Assembly: GCA_029555925.1 (NCBI GenBank)
Contig: JAKPQU010000053.1
Span: 1 to 12,544, forward strand
DNA from: Bacillota bacterium
Lineage (GTDB): Bacteria > Eremiobacterota > SpSt-956 > JAKJGF01
DNA: 12,544 nucleotides
Reading direction: 5' to 3'
The notes below the pieces were generated by a model. The model worked only from the letters and a program-made list of their open reading frames with translations. It was not told the origin of the DNA and did not search any database. Each line of letters opens with the position of its first letter. Within the stretch, counting starts at the first letter, position 1. A program made the translations under genes and the position numbers. Shown here piece after piece: positions 1-6,646 of this stretch.

Positions 1-185
1 CCGGAGAAAAAAATATCACGGCAGCACAGGTATATTTTATTGAATTATAATGTAAAGTAGCATGATATAAGCTGTAACTGTTATAAACGTTCCAGTTTAG
101 ATTTTTTTCGGAGGAGCATCAGGCAGGCAGACAGTATTTACTTATTATTCAAATTGTTCAGTTTAAGTAAAGCAATTTGGTATTA
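1..185 (+). repeat. 185-bp dispersed repeat, copy 1 (cut by window edge)
   Basis: This stretch aligns without gaps to 3305-3489 with about 8 mismatches in 185 bases. The left part ends near 127 with an inverted copy of the repeat's own start (GGAGAAAAAAAT against ATTTTTTTCGGAGG), so 1-127 looks like a small foldback element. A further 58 bases are also conserved. They carry a 9-bp hairpin at 150-158 and 171-179. One base pair is a G-U wobble on the plus strand here and a G-C pair in copy 2, so the helix is kept in plus-strand RNA. The left terminus is missing because the window begins inside it. No coding potential was seen in 1-230. Confidence 0.85.
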
Positions 186-230
186 GCAATCACTTTTAGA
201 TGAAGCTCTCTCCTGCCTCTAACTATAAAA

Positions 231-1592
231 TTACCTGTCCAGAATATTTCCCATTTTATCGTAAGACGGTTCCTTTGTCTCCATAACAGATATAAGATCA
301 TCAACCTGACTTTTCAAATCACTCATGTCTTTTATCTGCTCTATTTTCTGATTTTTCTCTTCCTCTTCTTTAAATTTCCTGCTCTTTTTTCTGTCTTTTT
401 TCTTTTTATCATCTACCATATCAGAAATAATCTCTCTGTCTATTATCTGTGTATGAACAGGTTCCACAAGTCCGTCTTTATATAAAGAATAGATAATATG
501 GGCCGCTTCGGAATTGTGAATTTTCATTTTTTCTGCTAAATGTCTTATACTGGACAGGCCGTCAATATTATAAAGAACCTTCCAGTGACGTCTGGAAAAG
601 GTAAGTTTTTCATCATCATCTTTCTCCTGATCTTTTAAATTAGCGCTGAATATCAAATCAGGGTCTGTTATTATACTCTGAATTTTTCTCCATTCACTCA
701 AATTTTCTCCGCAGGTCAGTATGATTTCTTCTAAAGGTGTCGTTATAGTCGGTATAAAATCAGGCAGTACAGGCAAAAATGTAAACTTTCCTTTAACCCA
801 TGACAGGAGATCTACAAGGGCCAGTTCTCCATCCCATATGCTATTATCGCCATGTAATAATTCTCCCTTATCGATAAAAAGCTCTCCCTGATATATACCT
901 CTTGAAAGCTTCAGTCTCCCGGTCATATGAAGATGAGACAGAAACTCCAGAACTGTCAGAAGAGGAAAACTTTTTAAATCACCTGAAAGAATGGAGCCGT
1001 CCACAGATTTTTCTCTCTGTTCGATTTCCTTTGTTTCAAACATGTCTACAGGCTGAATATAACCTGATTTAAAGAAATCAGCTATAATCTCGGATATTTC
1101 AATAAATTCCATACCAAGTTCCATGGCTATTTCACCGACAGTTTTAAATCCATCCAGTCTTGTAAGTATGATCCACTGTTCCCTTGAAAGCACAATTTCA
1201 TCATCTTTAAGTTCTATAGAGGCAGGGATAAGTTTAAAGGATACATGTTCTGAAGTAACTACTTTCTTTAATTCTTCCCATGTTACTATCTTTTCGGAGA
1301 GTTCACTCATAAGTTCTTTCGTATCCTGGGTCAATGTTCGATCAGGGATGGTATCAACATCTTTAACATAAAAAGTCCCTTCGGAAACAGTAAAGAGTTT
1401 AAAGAAAGCCTCTTTGCCCGTAAAAAGATTTCTGTAAGTGGCATGGACTATTTCACCATTGTACAAATAAGCCTCACCTTTTTTACCTTCTTTTTCTATG
1501 GTTATTAAACCGCCTGAACCACTGGATATAAGGAAATCAATGATATTTATAAGTGGAAAGTATGTAAGACTACCGCTGATTTTTAAGCTCAT
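231..1592 (-). CDS. Tandem DUF4388 (PATAN)-like / winged-helix protein
   Basis: The 453-residue protein is built from two copies of the same module. In module 1, residues 5-77 resemble DUF4388/PATAN (ISGSLTYFPLINIIDFL, then GxLTIEKxGKxGEAYLYNGEIVHA), followed by a helical winged-helix-like segment at 135-182 ending in SGYIQPV. In module 2, residues 199-273 repeat the DUF4388 pattern (SGDLKSFPLLTVLEFL, GELFIDKGELLHG) and 332-380 repeat the helical segment ending in DGLVEPV. A lysine/glutamate-rich tail (395-453) follows. The family is associated with cytoplasmic regulatory and two-component proteins, with no known enzyme activity. I chose the ATG at 1592. The in-frame ATG at 1637 lies inside a heptamer repeat, and an AAAGAAAGGGG run sits about 12 bases upstream of 1592. 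No signal peptide is visible. The glycosyltransferase lies upstream on the same strand with a gap of about 170 bases. Its role here is unknown. Confidence 0.75.
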   Translation of the reverse strand: MSLKISGSLTYFPLINIIDFLISSGSGGLITIEKEGKKGEAYLYNGEIVHATYRNLFTGKEAFFKLFTVSEGTFYVKDVDTIPDRTLTQDTKELMSELSEKIVTWEELKKVVTSEHVSFKLIPASIELKDDEIVLSREQWIILTRLDGFKTVGEIAMELGMEFIEISEIIADFFKSGYIQPVDMFETKEIEQREKSVDGSILSGDLKSFPLLTVLEFLSHLHMTGRLKLSRGIYQGELFIDKGELLHGDNSIWDGELALVDLLSWVKGKFTFLPVLPDFIPTITTPLEEIILTCGENLSEWRKIQSIITDPDLIFSANLKDQEKDDDEKLTFSRRHWKVLYNIDGLSSIRHLAEKMKIHNSEAAHIIYSLYKDGLVEPVHTQIIDREIISDMVDDKKKKDRKKSRKFKEEEEKNQKIEQIKDMSDLKSQVDDLISVMETKEPSYDKMGNILDR

Positions 1593-1620
1593 AGAGAGAT
1601 ACTTACCCCTTTCTTTAATA

Positions 1621-1757
1621 CGTAACGTGTGACGCATGACGCGTAAAAATGTAACTGTATCTATATTCTATTCTATATCAGACGATATAAACCTATAGGT
1701 AAAAAAAATAATTTTACAGTCTATAGTGAAGCCTCCTGTCATGCGTTACGCGTCACG
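1621..1757. repeat. Inverted pair of GTGACGC-type heptamer arrays
   Basis: Bases 1621-1640 and the reverse complement of 1738-1757 match at 17 of 20 positions. Each arm is made of heptamers of the GTGACGC/ATGACGC type. The arms enclose about 97 AT-rich bases between two minus-strand genes. The left arm contains the spurious upstream ATG of the DUF4388-like gene. The right arm runs into the stop codon of the glycosyltransferase at 1762-1764. It is the first of several members of this family in the window. Confidence 0.7.
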
Positions 1758-1761
1758 ACCA

Positions 1762-2580
1762 TCACATGTCTTCAAGAAAATTCACTTTTTTATTATAATT
1801 CTTTTTAACTGCATCCCTTATTGTTACAAGTGACTTATCAGTAGGTTTAAATATTCCGAAAGGTCTGTCATGGTTTTGATGGAGAACAAATACATCAGGA
1901 GGAGTTACAGTTGCAATACCAAGAGAAAGTCTTCTGTCAATAAAATCCACATCGACTGCTCCCCATTCTTTATATTCATTCAATCCTCCAATATATTTCC
2001 AGGTTTTTCTTGTCATTCCGCCAAAAACCCAGGAGAGCCAGACTTCAACTGTATCGGTAAAGGAGGGGGTACATTCCCTGTTAAGGAATATTAAATCAGG
2101 CTCTTTATATACAGGTTCATCGTCATAAAAGCCTTTAATCTGTCTGATATTATAAAAATCATGTATCCAGTCAACTCTGTCAAGTTCTTCCTGTTTCCTT
2201 TCCGTAAGGTAATAGGTTCTGGAATTTACAAATATATTATCTTTTATATAACAATTCATTTTTTCAAGACAGTCGAAAGAAATCATAACCTCAGGATGGG
2301 TGATATAGATATAGTTACCTTTACAGAGTTTTATACCTCTGTTTATTATGGCACCTGCATCACGCCATTCATCGGGAGGTTTATCATGAAGTTTTATATA
2401 TGTTATATTCAGTCTGTCTCTGTAACTCAGAACAAGTTCTTCTGTGTTATCGTGAGAATTATCATCCAGAATTATTAATTCGAAATGTTTCATTGTCTGT
2501 TTTTCATAGCATACAAGAGAATTTTTCAATAAATGGGCTCTGTTATAGGTACATAAAACAACACTCGTGTAATCTTTTAT
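1762..2580 (-). CDS. GT2-like glycosyltransferase with apparent AUA/AUC start
   Basis: From the ATA at 2578-2580 the reading frame gives 272 residues with a GT-A/GT2 N-terminus: a first strand plus nucleotide-binding motif (TSVVLCTYNRAHLL, 5-18), then LIILDDNSHDNTEEL (35-49) and GAIINRGI (76-83). Where the metal-binding DxD motif normally lies there is ITHPEVMIS (93-101). An acceptor-side GG...WGAVDVDF motif (198-213) follows. The protein is soluble and probably transfers a sugar to a cell-surface glycan, but donor and acceptor cannot be told. The first ATG/GTG/TTG in frame is the TTG at 2529, which would delete the conserved first strand. A perfect AAGGAG lies 9 bases before the ATA and 6 before an ATC, and a TGA in frame bars any longer start. 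Either a rare start codon is used or the start has mutated. The stop codon lies in a heptamer repeat. Confidence 0.75.
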   Translation of the reverse strand: MKDYTSVVLCTYNRAHLLKNSLVCYEKQTMKHFELIILDDNSHDNTEELVLSYRDRLNITYIKLHDKPPDEWRDAGAIINRGIKLCKGNYIYITHPEVMISFDCLEKMNCYIKDNIFVNSRTYYLTERKQEELDRVDWIHDFYNIRQIKGFYDDEPVYKEPDLIFLNRECTPSFTDTVEVWLSWVFGGMTRKTWKYIGGLNEYKEWGAVDVDFIDRRLSLGIATVTPPDVFVLHQNHDRPFGIFKPTDKSLVTIRDAVKKNYNKKVNFLEDM

Positions 2581-2589
2581 GATAGCTCT

Positions 2590-2595
2590 CTCCTT
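2590..2595 (-). promoter_or_regulatory. Shine-Dalgarno site deciding the glycosyltransferase start
   Basis: AAGGAG on the minus strand is placed 6 bases before ATC (2583) and 9 bases before ATA (2580). It is 60 bases from the first conventional start codon (TTG, 2529), so it supports initiation at the non-standard codon. Confidence 0.7.
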
Positions 2596-2634
2596 TACAT
2601 AATGGTCAGCAACTATTTCTCAGGCACAGATTTG

Positions 2635-2859
2635 TCCCGGTAATCCCAGAAATCCAGAAAATCCCGGCCTTTTTTGCGCTGTAATATATTATATGTTATA
2701 ATTAAATAAATTCAAATTATTTAGATAAGCTGCCTTTAAATAGTTTTTATCTAAAGCTTTATTTTCAACCGGAATTTTCGGGATTAAAGAATTACCGGGA
2801 TTAGAAATTTCAAGTAAAGTAATTCTATTTATCATCCTGGTAATCCTATAAATCCTGGT
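2635..2859. repeat. AATCC-core microrepeat cluster, with inverted arms
   Basis: Three short clusters share the units AATCCxGG, TAATCCxx and AAATCC with a period near 8-9: 2635-2667, 2769-2803 (opposite orientation) and 2833-2859 (same orientation as the first). The first two can pair as a long imperfect stem. A separate perfect 9-bp stem, TTTAGATAA at 2720-2728 against TTATCTAAA at 2747-2755, lies between them. The cluster fills most of the divergent gap between the glycosyltransferase and the gene at 2905. No protein-coding potential was seen here. Confidence 0.65.
2688..2715 (-). promoter_or_regulatory. Putative sigma-70 promoter for the glycosyltransferase
   Basis: On the minus strand TTGAAT (2710-2715), a 16-base spacer and a perfect TATAAT (2688-2693) form a good housekeeping promoter. 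Transcription would start near 2681. That leaves a leader of about 100 bases, which contains an AATCC microrepeat arm before the AAGGAG site. Confidence 0.55.
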
Positions 2860-2904
2860 CAAAAATGGAAATTCCTGTACATTAATTATATTCGGAGAAA
2901 AATT

Positions 2905-3252
2905 ATGTTTGATGACAGTCTTGGTGATTTAAAAAGAGCCAAATCAGAGCTGGAAACGATAGCAAAAGAACTTGATATTGACATAAAATATATCCTTGGT
3001 AACAGAGGTATAAGCCTTAATCAGGATTTTCCTTCATTACTGGAAGAAAAAGGGGAAACAATATCTAAGGAAGATCTCCTCCGTTTATTCAAAGCCTTCT
3101 TTACCTTTCAACGATTAAGCCTTATGTGCCTTGAATCCATTATTATGAAAAGCCTGGATGAAAATATCAAAAAGGCATCGGAAAAAAAACGACTCATTGA
3201 AAATGAAATATGGAAAAATTATTTCCAGAAACTCATGGGCAGTGACCAGTGA
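2905..3252 (+). CDS. Small helical protein of unknown function
   Basis: I do not recognise this 115-residue protein. It is charged and rich in Lys, Glu and Leu, and is predicted almost entirely helical: residues 7-31, 54-88 and 89-110. The last of these starts with a run of Lys and Glu (SEKKRLIENEIW). There is no signal peptide or membrane span, so it is probably a cytoplasmic helical bundle. The start is supported by GGAG at 2894-2897, 7 bases before the ATG. It stands alone, divergent from the glycosyltransferase. The last residues (SDQ) and the TGA stop fall in a GTGACCA heptamer repeat, so the C-terminus may have been reshaped by repeat insertion. Confidence 0.65.
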   Translation: MFDDSLGDLKRAKSELETIAKELDIDIKYILGNRGISLNQDFPSLLEEKGETISKEDLLRLFKAFFTFQRLSLMCLESIIMKSLDENIKKASEKKRLIENEIWKNYFQKLMGSDQ

Positions 3253-3263
3253 CCAGTTAGCAG
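3240..3263 (+). repeat. GTGACCA heptamer repeat overlapping a stop codon
   Basis: The sequence reads CAGTGACCAGTGACCAGTTAGCAG, with two exact GTGACCA-type units and degenerate ones after them. The first unit encodes the last residues of the 2905-3252 gene and the second gives its TGA stop at 3250-3252. It belongs to the same family as the repeats at 1738, 3497, 6836 and 8770. Confidence 0.75.
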
Positions 3264-3294
3264 TATCTTATACTATTTAGCTTTAGACATAGTA

Positions 3295-3489
3295 GCCTGG
3301 TGCTCCGGAGAAAAAAATATCACGGCAGCACAGGTATATTTTATTGAATTATAATGTAATGTAGCATGATATAAGCTGTAACTGTTATAAACGTTCCAGT
3401 TTAGATTTTTTTCGGAGGAGCCTCAGGCAGGTAGACGGTATTTACCTATTATTCAAATTGCTCGGTTTAATTAAAGCAATTTGGTATTA
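3295..3489 (+). repeat. Dispersed repeat, copy 2, with foldback ends
   Basis: Bases 3305-3489 repeat 1-185. Here the left end is complete: GCCTGGTGCTCCGGAG at 3295-3310 is mirrored by GGAGGAGCCTCAGGC near 3414-3428, giving imperfect terminal inverted repeats of about 24 bases around a core of about 85 bases. A conserved 60-base tail follows, with a perfect 9-bp hairpin (CAAATTGCT at 3454-3462, AGCAATTTG at 3475-3483). No open frame is present. It could be a MITE or a repeated small RNA. The terminal sequences resemble those of the element at 12404-12542. Confidence 0.85.
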
Positions 3490-3496
3490 CCATGTA

Positions 3497-3527
3497 CCTT
3501 TCACTCTTCACCCTTCACTTTTCACTA
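3497..3527 (-). repeat. Four heptamers ending in a stop codon
   Basis: On the plus strand the units are CCTTTCA, CTCTTCA, CCCTTCA and CTTTTCA, followed by CTA. Read on the minus strand, the coding strand of the neighbouring gene, this is TAG followed by GTGAAAA-type heptamers. The repeat therefore begins exactly at the stop of the 3525-4661 gene. Confidence 0.8.
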
Positions 3528-4661
3528 AATATCTATCTGCAATGAATTCAGTATAAAATCATAATCAGGTTTGAAATTCTGCAAATAATCTTCAGCACAT
3601 TCAAAACGAATGACAAAGAGATAACTGTCCTTTGTAAATATATAATTATTAACCGTATGGGCTCTGCCGTCATACTGTATATATTCATATTGAACAAAAC
3701 CTGCATCTAACCCTGCTACGGTCAAACCTGTTTCAGTTTTCTTTATCTTATTTTTTATCTCCTTGACCCAGTAGTCGAGTATAAGATTTATATCTGATGT
3801 TGCCAGAGGTTTTGCCATTTTTTCAATATCACATGTTGCTATAGCCTTGCCATTATCATAAAGACCTGTAAAATAAACTGTTTCATCTTTATTTTCATTA
3901 CCTGTGCCCCAGTTATAAGGTAATTGCAGAGAATAAATACCTTTCGGATCTATATAAAGACATCCTCCGAAGGTTTTTGTAATATTAAAACTGTCCTTTA
4001 TTAAAGAGAAATCATCCAGAAAATCGTCATAATATTTCTCCTCCGTTTCCATCACAAGAGTCAGTAATTCCTCTTTTTTGAATAGAAAATAATAGGTCTT
4101 TCTTTTAATAACACCTGTTTTTTCGATTTTAAAAGCATATTTTCCGACGATAAGTACATCGTCAACACTGAATTTTAATCCTGTCAGGGTCTCTGTAAAT
4201 TCATCCTGAGTAAATTTTTTATCCTTCAAATCTTCAAGTTTATCCACTTTTTCTTTGGATAATTTATTTTTCACCTTATCTATTACTTCATCACTGATAT
4301 GATAAGCCCCTGTTCTATCTTCTTTTTTTATATCTATCCTCACACAGTTCAAACCATATAATTCAATTTCTTTACTATCCAGCACCTCATCGGGTTGCAG
4401 TAATGCTATGGCTTTATTCATAAACTTTTCCATAGTCATTTTCTCTTCCGTAGGAGGGAAAGACATGACGGTAAAAAAGGCTTCCTCTTTACCTTTCGTG
4501 CCTTTAAATATATCTCTTCTGCCATCTTCCAGTATTGTCCAGGACTGAGGCAGATCTACCGTATATCTGTCTCTCGGATCTTTATAAGGAGAACCTGAAG
4601 AAGGAAAACAAACGAAAGAGACAACAAAAAAAAGAGTAAAAAGACATAAAAAATATTTCAT
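3525..4661 (-). CDS. Exported protein with two PsbP/DUF1795-like halves
   Basis: The 378-residue protein begins with a type I signal peptide: MKYF, a hydrophobic core (4-19), then a small-residue SSGS region near 21-24. The cysteine at 18 does not sit in a proper lipobox. Two related halves follow. Residues 25-228 start YKDPRDRYTVDLPQSW, and 235-378 start YIDPKGIYSLQLPYNW and end in the typical strand-helix of this fold (YLFVIRFEC, FILNSLQI). The first half carries a lysine-rich insertion at about 113-165. The pattern matches PsbP/DUF1795-type stress or envelope proteins, a family with poorly known function. It is expected outside the inner membrane. The start is backed by AGAGGTG 6 bases upstream. 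It is monocistronic, and its TAG stop abuts heptamer repeats. Confidence 0.65.
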   Translation of the reverse strand: MKYFLCLFTLFFVVSFVCFPSSGSPYKDPRDRYTVDLPQSWTILEDGRRDIFKGTKGKEEAFFTVMSFPPTEEKMTMEKFMNKAIALLQPDEVLDSKEIELYGLNCVRIDIKKEDRTGAYHISDEVIDKVKNKLSKEKVDKLEDLKDKKFTQDEFTETLTGLKFSVDDVLIVGKYAFKIEKTGVIKRKTYYFLFKKEELLTLVMETEEKYYDDFLDDFSLIKDSFNITKTFGGCLYIDPKGIYSLQLPYNWGTGNENKDETVYFTGLYDNGKAIATCDIEKMAKPLATSDINLILDYWVKEIKNKIKKTETGLTVAGLDAGFVQYEYIQYDGRAHTVNNYIFTKDSYLFVIRFECAEDYLQNFKPDYDFILNSLQIDI

Positions 4662-4955
4662 AATAACACCTCTTTATAAAACACTTATATTTACTTCCCG
4701 GGATTATTGACCTGAGCATAAGCATATAAAAACGTCTTCCTCCCGTGACACGTCACGAGGGCATATATGTATTATTTATGCCCACATCAGTAAGAAACAC
4801 CACGAAGCTCTCAAAACTATTTATAGTTAGTGTCATAACTATCCATAAATAATGACCTCGTAATGCGTAAAGCATAATGTGTGATGTGCAGGGATTAAAC
4901 CCGTCACGCGTCACGCGTCACGACGACTTAAATTCTAATAAGTTATGAAATACAC
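4662..4955. other. Non-coding gap with heptamer repeats and small hairpins
   Basis: This is the first part of the 492-base divergent gap between the exported protein and the TPR pseudogene. It holds CCCGTGACACGTCACGAGGG (4743-4762, a compact foldback of heptamer units), an ATAGTTA/TAACTAT hairpin at about 4824-4843, degenerate GTGATGC-like units at about 4865-4892, and three perfect CGTCACG heptamers at 4902-4922 in the opposite orientation. I see no coding frame. Confidence 0.6.
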
Positions 4956-4984
4956 TATACATTCGTATTATTATATCATATAAT
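4956..4984 (+). promoter_or_regulatory. Putative sigma-70 promoter for the TPR/RING-NlpC unit
   Basis: TATACA (4956-4961), a 17-base spacer and a perfect TATAAT (4979-4984) form a plausible promoter. Transcription would begin near 4991, giving a leader of about 160 bases before the ATG at 5154. Confidence 0.5.
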
Positions 4985-5009
4985 AAAAATACTGTAAAAA
5001 TTTCTACTG

Positions 5010-5138
5010 ACCCGGGTACATATGGTTTATTACCGGGTTATGTATCACGAAAACGTCAATGACCCCACCCTCCATGGAACGAGGTTTTCTGGCACGGTTC
5101 TATAAAAAAGCATTATCTATGCTCACCCGGTAAAGGTG
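5010..5138 (+). promoter_or_regulatory. Structured leader with alternative helices
   Basis: TTACCGGGT at 5030-5038 can pair locally with ACCCGGGTA at 5010-5018 (8 pairs, one bulged G). It can instead pair perfectly over 9 bases with ACCCGGTAA at 5125-5133. The distal arm sits about 10 bases before the AGAGGA ribosome binding site. It also overlaps a CACC/GGTG hairpin (5124-5127, 5135-5138). Between the arms are GAAAAC/GTTTTC (5049-5054, 5084-5089), CCTC/GAGG (5069-5072, 5081-5084) and AGCAT/ATGCT (5109-5113, 5119-5123). Mutually exclusive pairing near a start is typical of riboswitches and attenuators, but I recognise no known class. Confidence 0.4.
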
Positions 5139-5153
5139 CTGCAAGAGGACAAG

Positions 5154-5488
5154 ATGAAAAAAAAATTATATACCCTTAATACTCCTGATTATATCTATAA
5201 CTTTTATAACCCTGGCAATATATATTATAAAAAAACAGGAGTATGATAAAACACTGAGAAACTTTAATTATACACTGAAACTTAATAACTCCCATATAAA
5301 AGCTTATACAAACAGAGGGATTCTCTATGGAGTAATTATTGTCTGAAACCTATTACAACAGGGCACTGACATGGTCAGATAAAAAGGAATATGAAAAAGC
5401 ATGGGAAGATATAAAAAAAATTCAGAAACTCGGATATAAAGCAGACAAACAATTCGTGGAGAAATTGCGTAAAGAACTTGGGAAGTAG
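5154..5488 (+). pseudogene. Frameshifted membrane-anchored TPR protein
   Basis: A start with AGAGGA about 5 bases upstream leads straight into nine A residues (5157-5165). In the ATG frame the product stops after 31 codons. Dropping one A gives a convincing protein: MKKNYIPLILLIISITF, an N-terminal membrane anchor, then a TPR-like stretch (LKLNNSHIKAYTNRGILYG), ending at TGA 5344-5346. The TPR then resumes in the third frame from about 5342: ETYYNRALTWSDKKEYEKAW, EDIKKIQKLGYKADKQF, up to TAG 5486-5488. So two shifts are needed to read one TPR gene of about 110 codons. The stop overlaps the AGGAGG site of the next gene, so the two probably formed an operon. Decay, sequencing error in the A run, or slippage at the A run could each explain the first break. 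The second break has no obvious slippery site. Confidence 0.7.
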
Positions 5489-5503
5489 GAGGTGCTATTG
5501 TTT

Positions 5504-6646
5504 ATGAAAGCAAAAACTATAATATTTGATGCAAAAGCCAGAAATGCTCGCTCTGTATGTTCTTACTGCGGTAATTTTTTTACAGATGGTGATGAAGTAA
5601 CAGTATGTCCCAATGATAATACACCACATCATAAAGAATGCTGGAAAGAAAATAAAGGATGCAGTAAAGGAGATTTTGAAGATATTCCTCTAAAACCGTT
5701 AAAGAATATTTCACCATGGAAAATATTTAAAACCCTTGCTTTTATCGGATTTGGCATTTTTTCAACCCTTGCTCTTTTATGTGTAATAGCACTCTTTGTT
5801 CTAAATCCGAATAAAACTTTAGAACCAACTCCGGAGCCGACATTATATCAGACATCATATCCCACGCCACTGCCTTTTCCATCGGAACTATCATTAACAG
5901 AACCTGAAGGAACTGCCACATCTGAAATTGCAGACCCATCACCGGCGAAAACACCGGAGAAAAAACCGGTGGCGGCGAAAACACCGGAGAAAAAACCGGT
6001 TCCTGCTAAAACAATAAATCCGGAAGCTCTGAAACCTTTTGAAGAAGAAACTCCGTCAGAAGACCAGAATTCCCCGTCAGAAAATACAGGAGAATCTGAC
6101 ATACAGAAAAAAGCTGTCCAGATTGCTATAAAACAGATAGGTAAACCTTACATATGGGAGACAACAGGGCCTGATACCTTTGATTGTGCAGGTCTCTGCG
6201 GTTATGCTTACTGGATGGCAAGCGGAAAGGAATGGAATGAATGGCATATATTTTATATATCGGACATGCTGAAATTATGTAATATTCACAGGGATTTTTC
6301 AGAAATACGGCCAGGCGATCTGGTCGTTAAAAATAATTATCAATATCTTAAACCTTTCGATATAAGAAATGAAGAAAACGAGCATTATGACACCCATGCA
6401 GCAGGGTGGCCTTACGGAGAATCGCCTGTTCATGATTATGGACATATAGGTATGTATGTCGGAGCAGTTACCTGGAAGGGAATCAATTATAAAAATGCCG
6501 TAGTTGAAGCAAAAGGAAAAGATTATGGTGTTATTATAGGAGAAGCGGATAGTGACGGAGATGGGCATATTAACTGGGGAAATTTCTTCTACAGACCCAA
6601 AAACTTGGATAATGCAGTTGATAATTCATCTGGCTACGACATCTAA
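5504..6646 (+). CDS. Membrane-anchored RING finger-NlpC/P60 peptidase fusion
   Basis: The 380-residue protein has four parts. Residues 19-53 form a zinc-finger module (C19-x2-C22, C35, H42/H43, C46, C53) resembling prokaryotic RING finger family 1. Residues 76-100 are a membrane span. Residues 104-200 are a Pro/Thr/Lys/Glu-rich linker with a repeated AKTPEKKPV. Residues 201-365 are an NlpC/P60-type domain with the nucleophile in DTFDCAGL (Cys228) and the histidine in DYGHIGMYVG (His314). NlpC/P60 enzymes usually cleave peptidoglycan stem peptides. The RING part would be cytoplasmic and the peptidase outside, which implies sensing or scaffolding across the membrane; that is inference. AGGAGG (5487-5492) overlaps the stop of the preceding pseudogene. 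The ATG at 5504 lies 11 bases from it, and a TTG at 5498 (5 bases) is an alternative start. A terminator follows at 6780. Confidence 0.75.
   Translation: MKAKTIIFDAKARNARSVCSYCGNFFTDGDEVTVCPNDNTPHHKECWKENKGCSKGDFEDIPLKPLKNISPWKIFKTLAFIGFGIFSTLALLCVIALFVLNPNKTLEPTPEPTLYQTSYPTPLPFPSELSLTEPEGTATSEIADPSPAKTPEKKPVAAKTPEKKPVPAKTINPEALKPFEEETPSEDQNSPSENTGESDIQKKAVQIAIKQIGKPYIWETTGPDTFDCAGLCGYAYWMASGKEWNEWHIFYISDMLKLCNIHRDFSEIRPGDLVVKNNYQYLKPFDIRNEENEHYDTHAAGWPYGESPVHDYGHIGMYVGAVTWKGINYKNAVVEAKGKDYGVIIGEADSDGDGHINWGNFFYRPKNLDNAVDNSSGYDI
5943..6000 (+). repeat. In-frame 30-bp tandem duplication in the linker
   Basis: Bases 5943-5970 and 5973-6000 are identical, a 30-base period that encodes AKTPEKKPV twice in the linker between the membrane span and the NlpC/P60 domain. 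Because the period is a multiple of three, copy-number change would alter tether length without shifting the frame. Confidence 0.9.

Noticed and set aside
1123..1371. Open frame of 82 codons on the plus strand
   Set aside because: It lies antisense within the DUF4388-like gene, with a Ser-rich low-complexity product and no support.
1593..1637. Longer start (ATG at 1637) for the DUF4388-like gene
   Set aside because: The ATG lies within the GTGACGC/ATGACGC heptamer repeat, and the extra 15 residues do not belong to the domain. The ATG at 1592 has a purine-rich site upstream.
3525..4661. Lipoprotein signal in the exported protein
   Set aside because: The cysteine at residue 18 is preceded by Ser-Phe-Val, which does not fit a lipobox, so a type I signal peptide is more likely.
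4902..4922. CRISPR-like direct repeats
   Set aside because: The CGTCACG units are 7 bases long and contiguous, without spacers, so they are microrepeats.
5154..5249. Intact 31-codon gene from the ATG at 5154
   Set aside because: The product in that frame has no features, while the other two frames give clear membrane and TPR segments. A frameshifted gene explains it better.
6299..6568. Open frame of 89 codons on the minus strand
   Set aside because: It is a shadow of the NlpC/P60 domain coding sequence; no ribosome binding site or recognisable protein.
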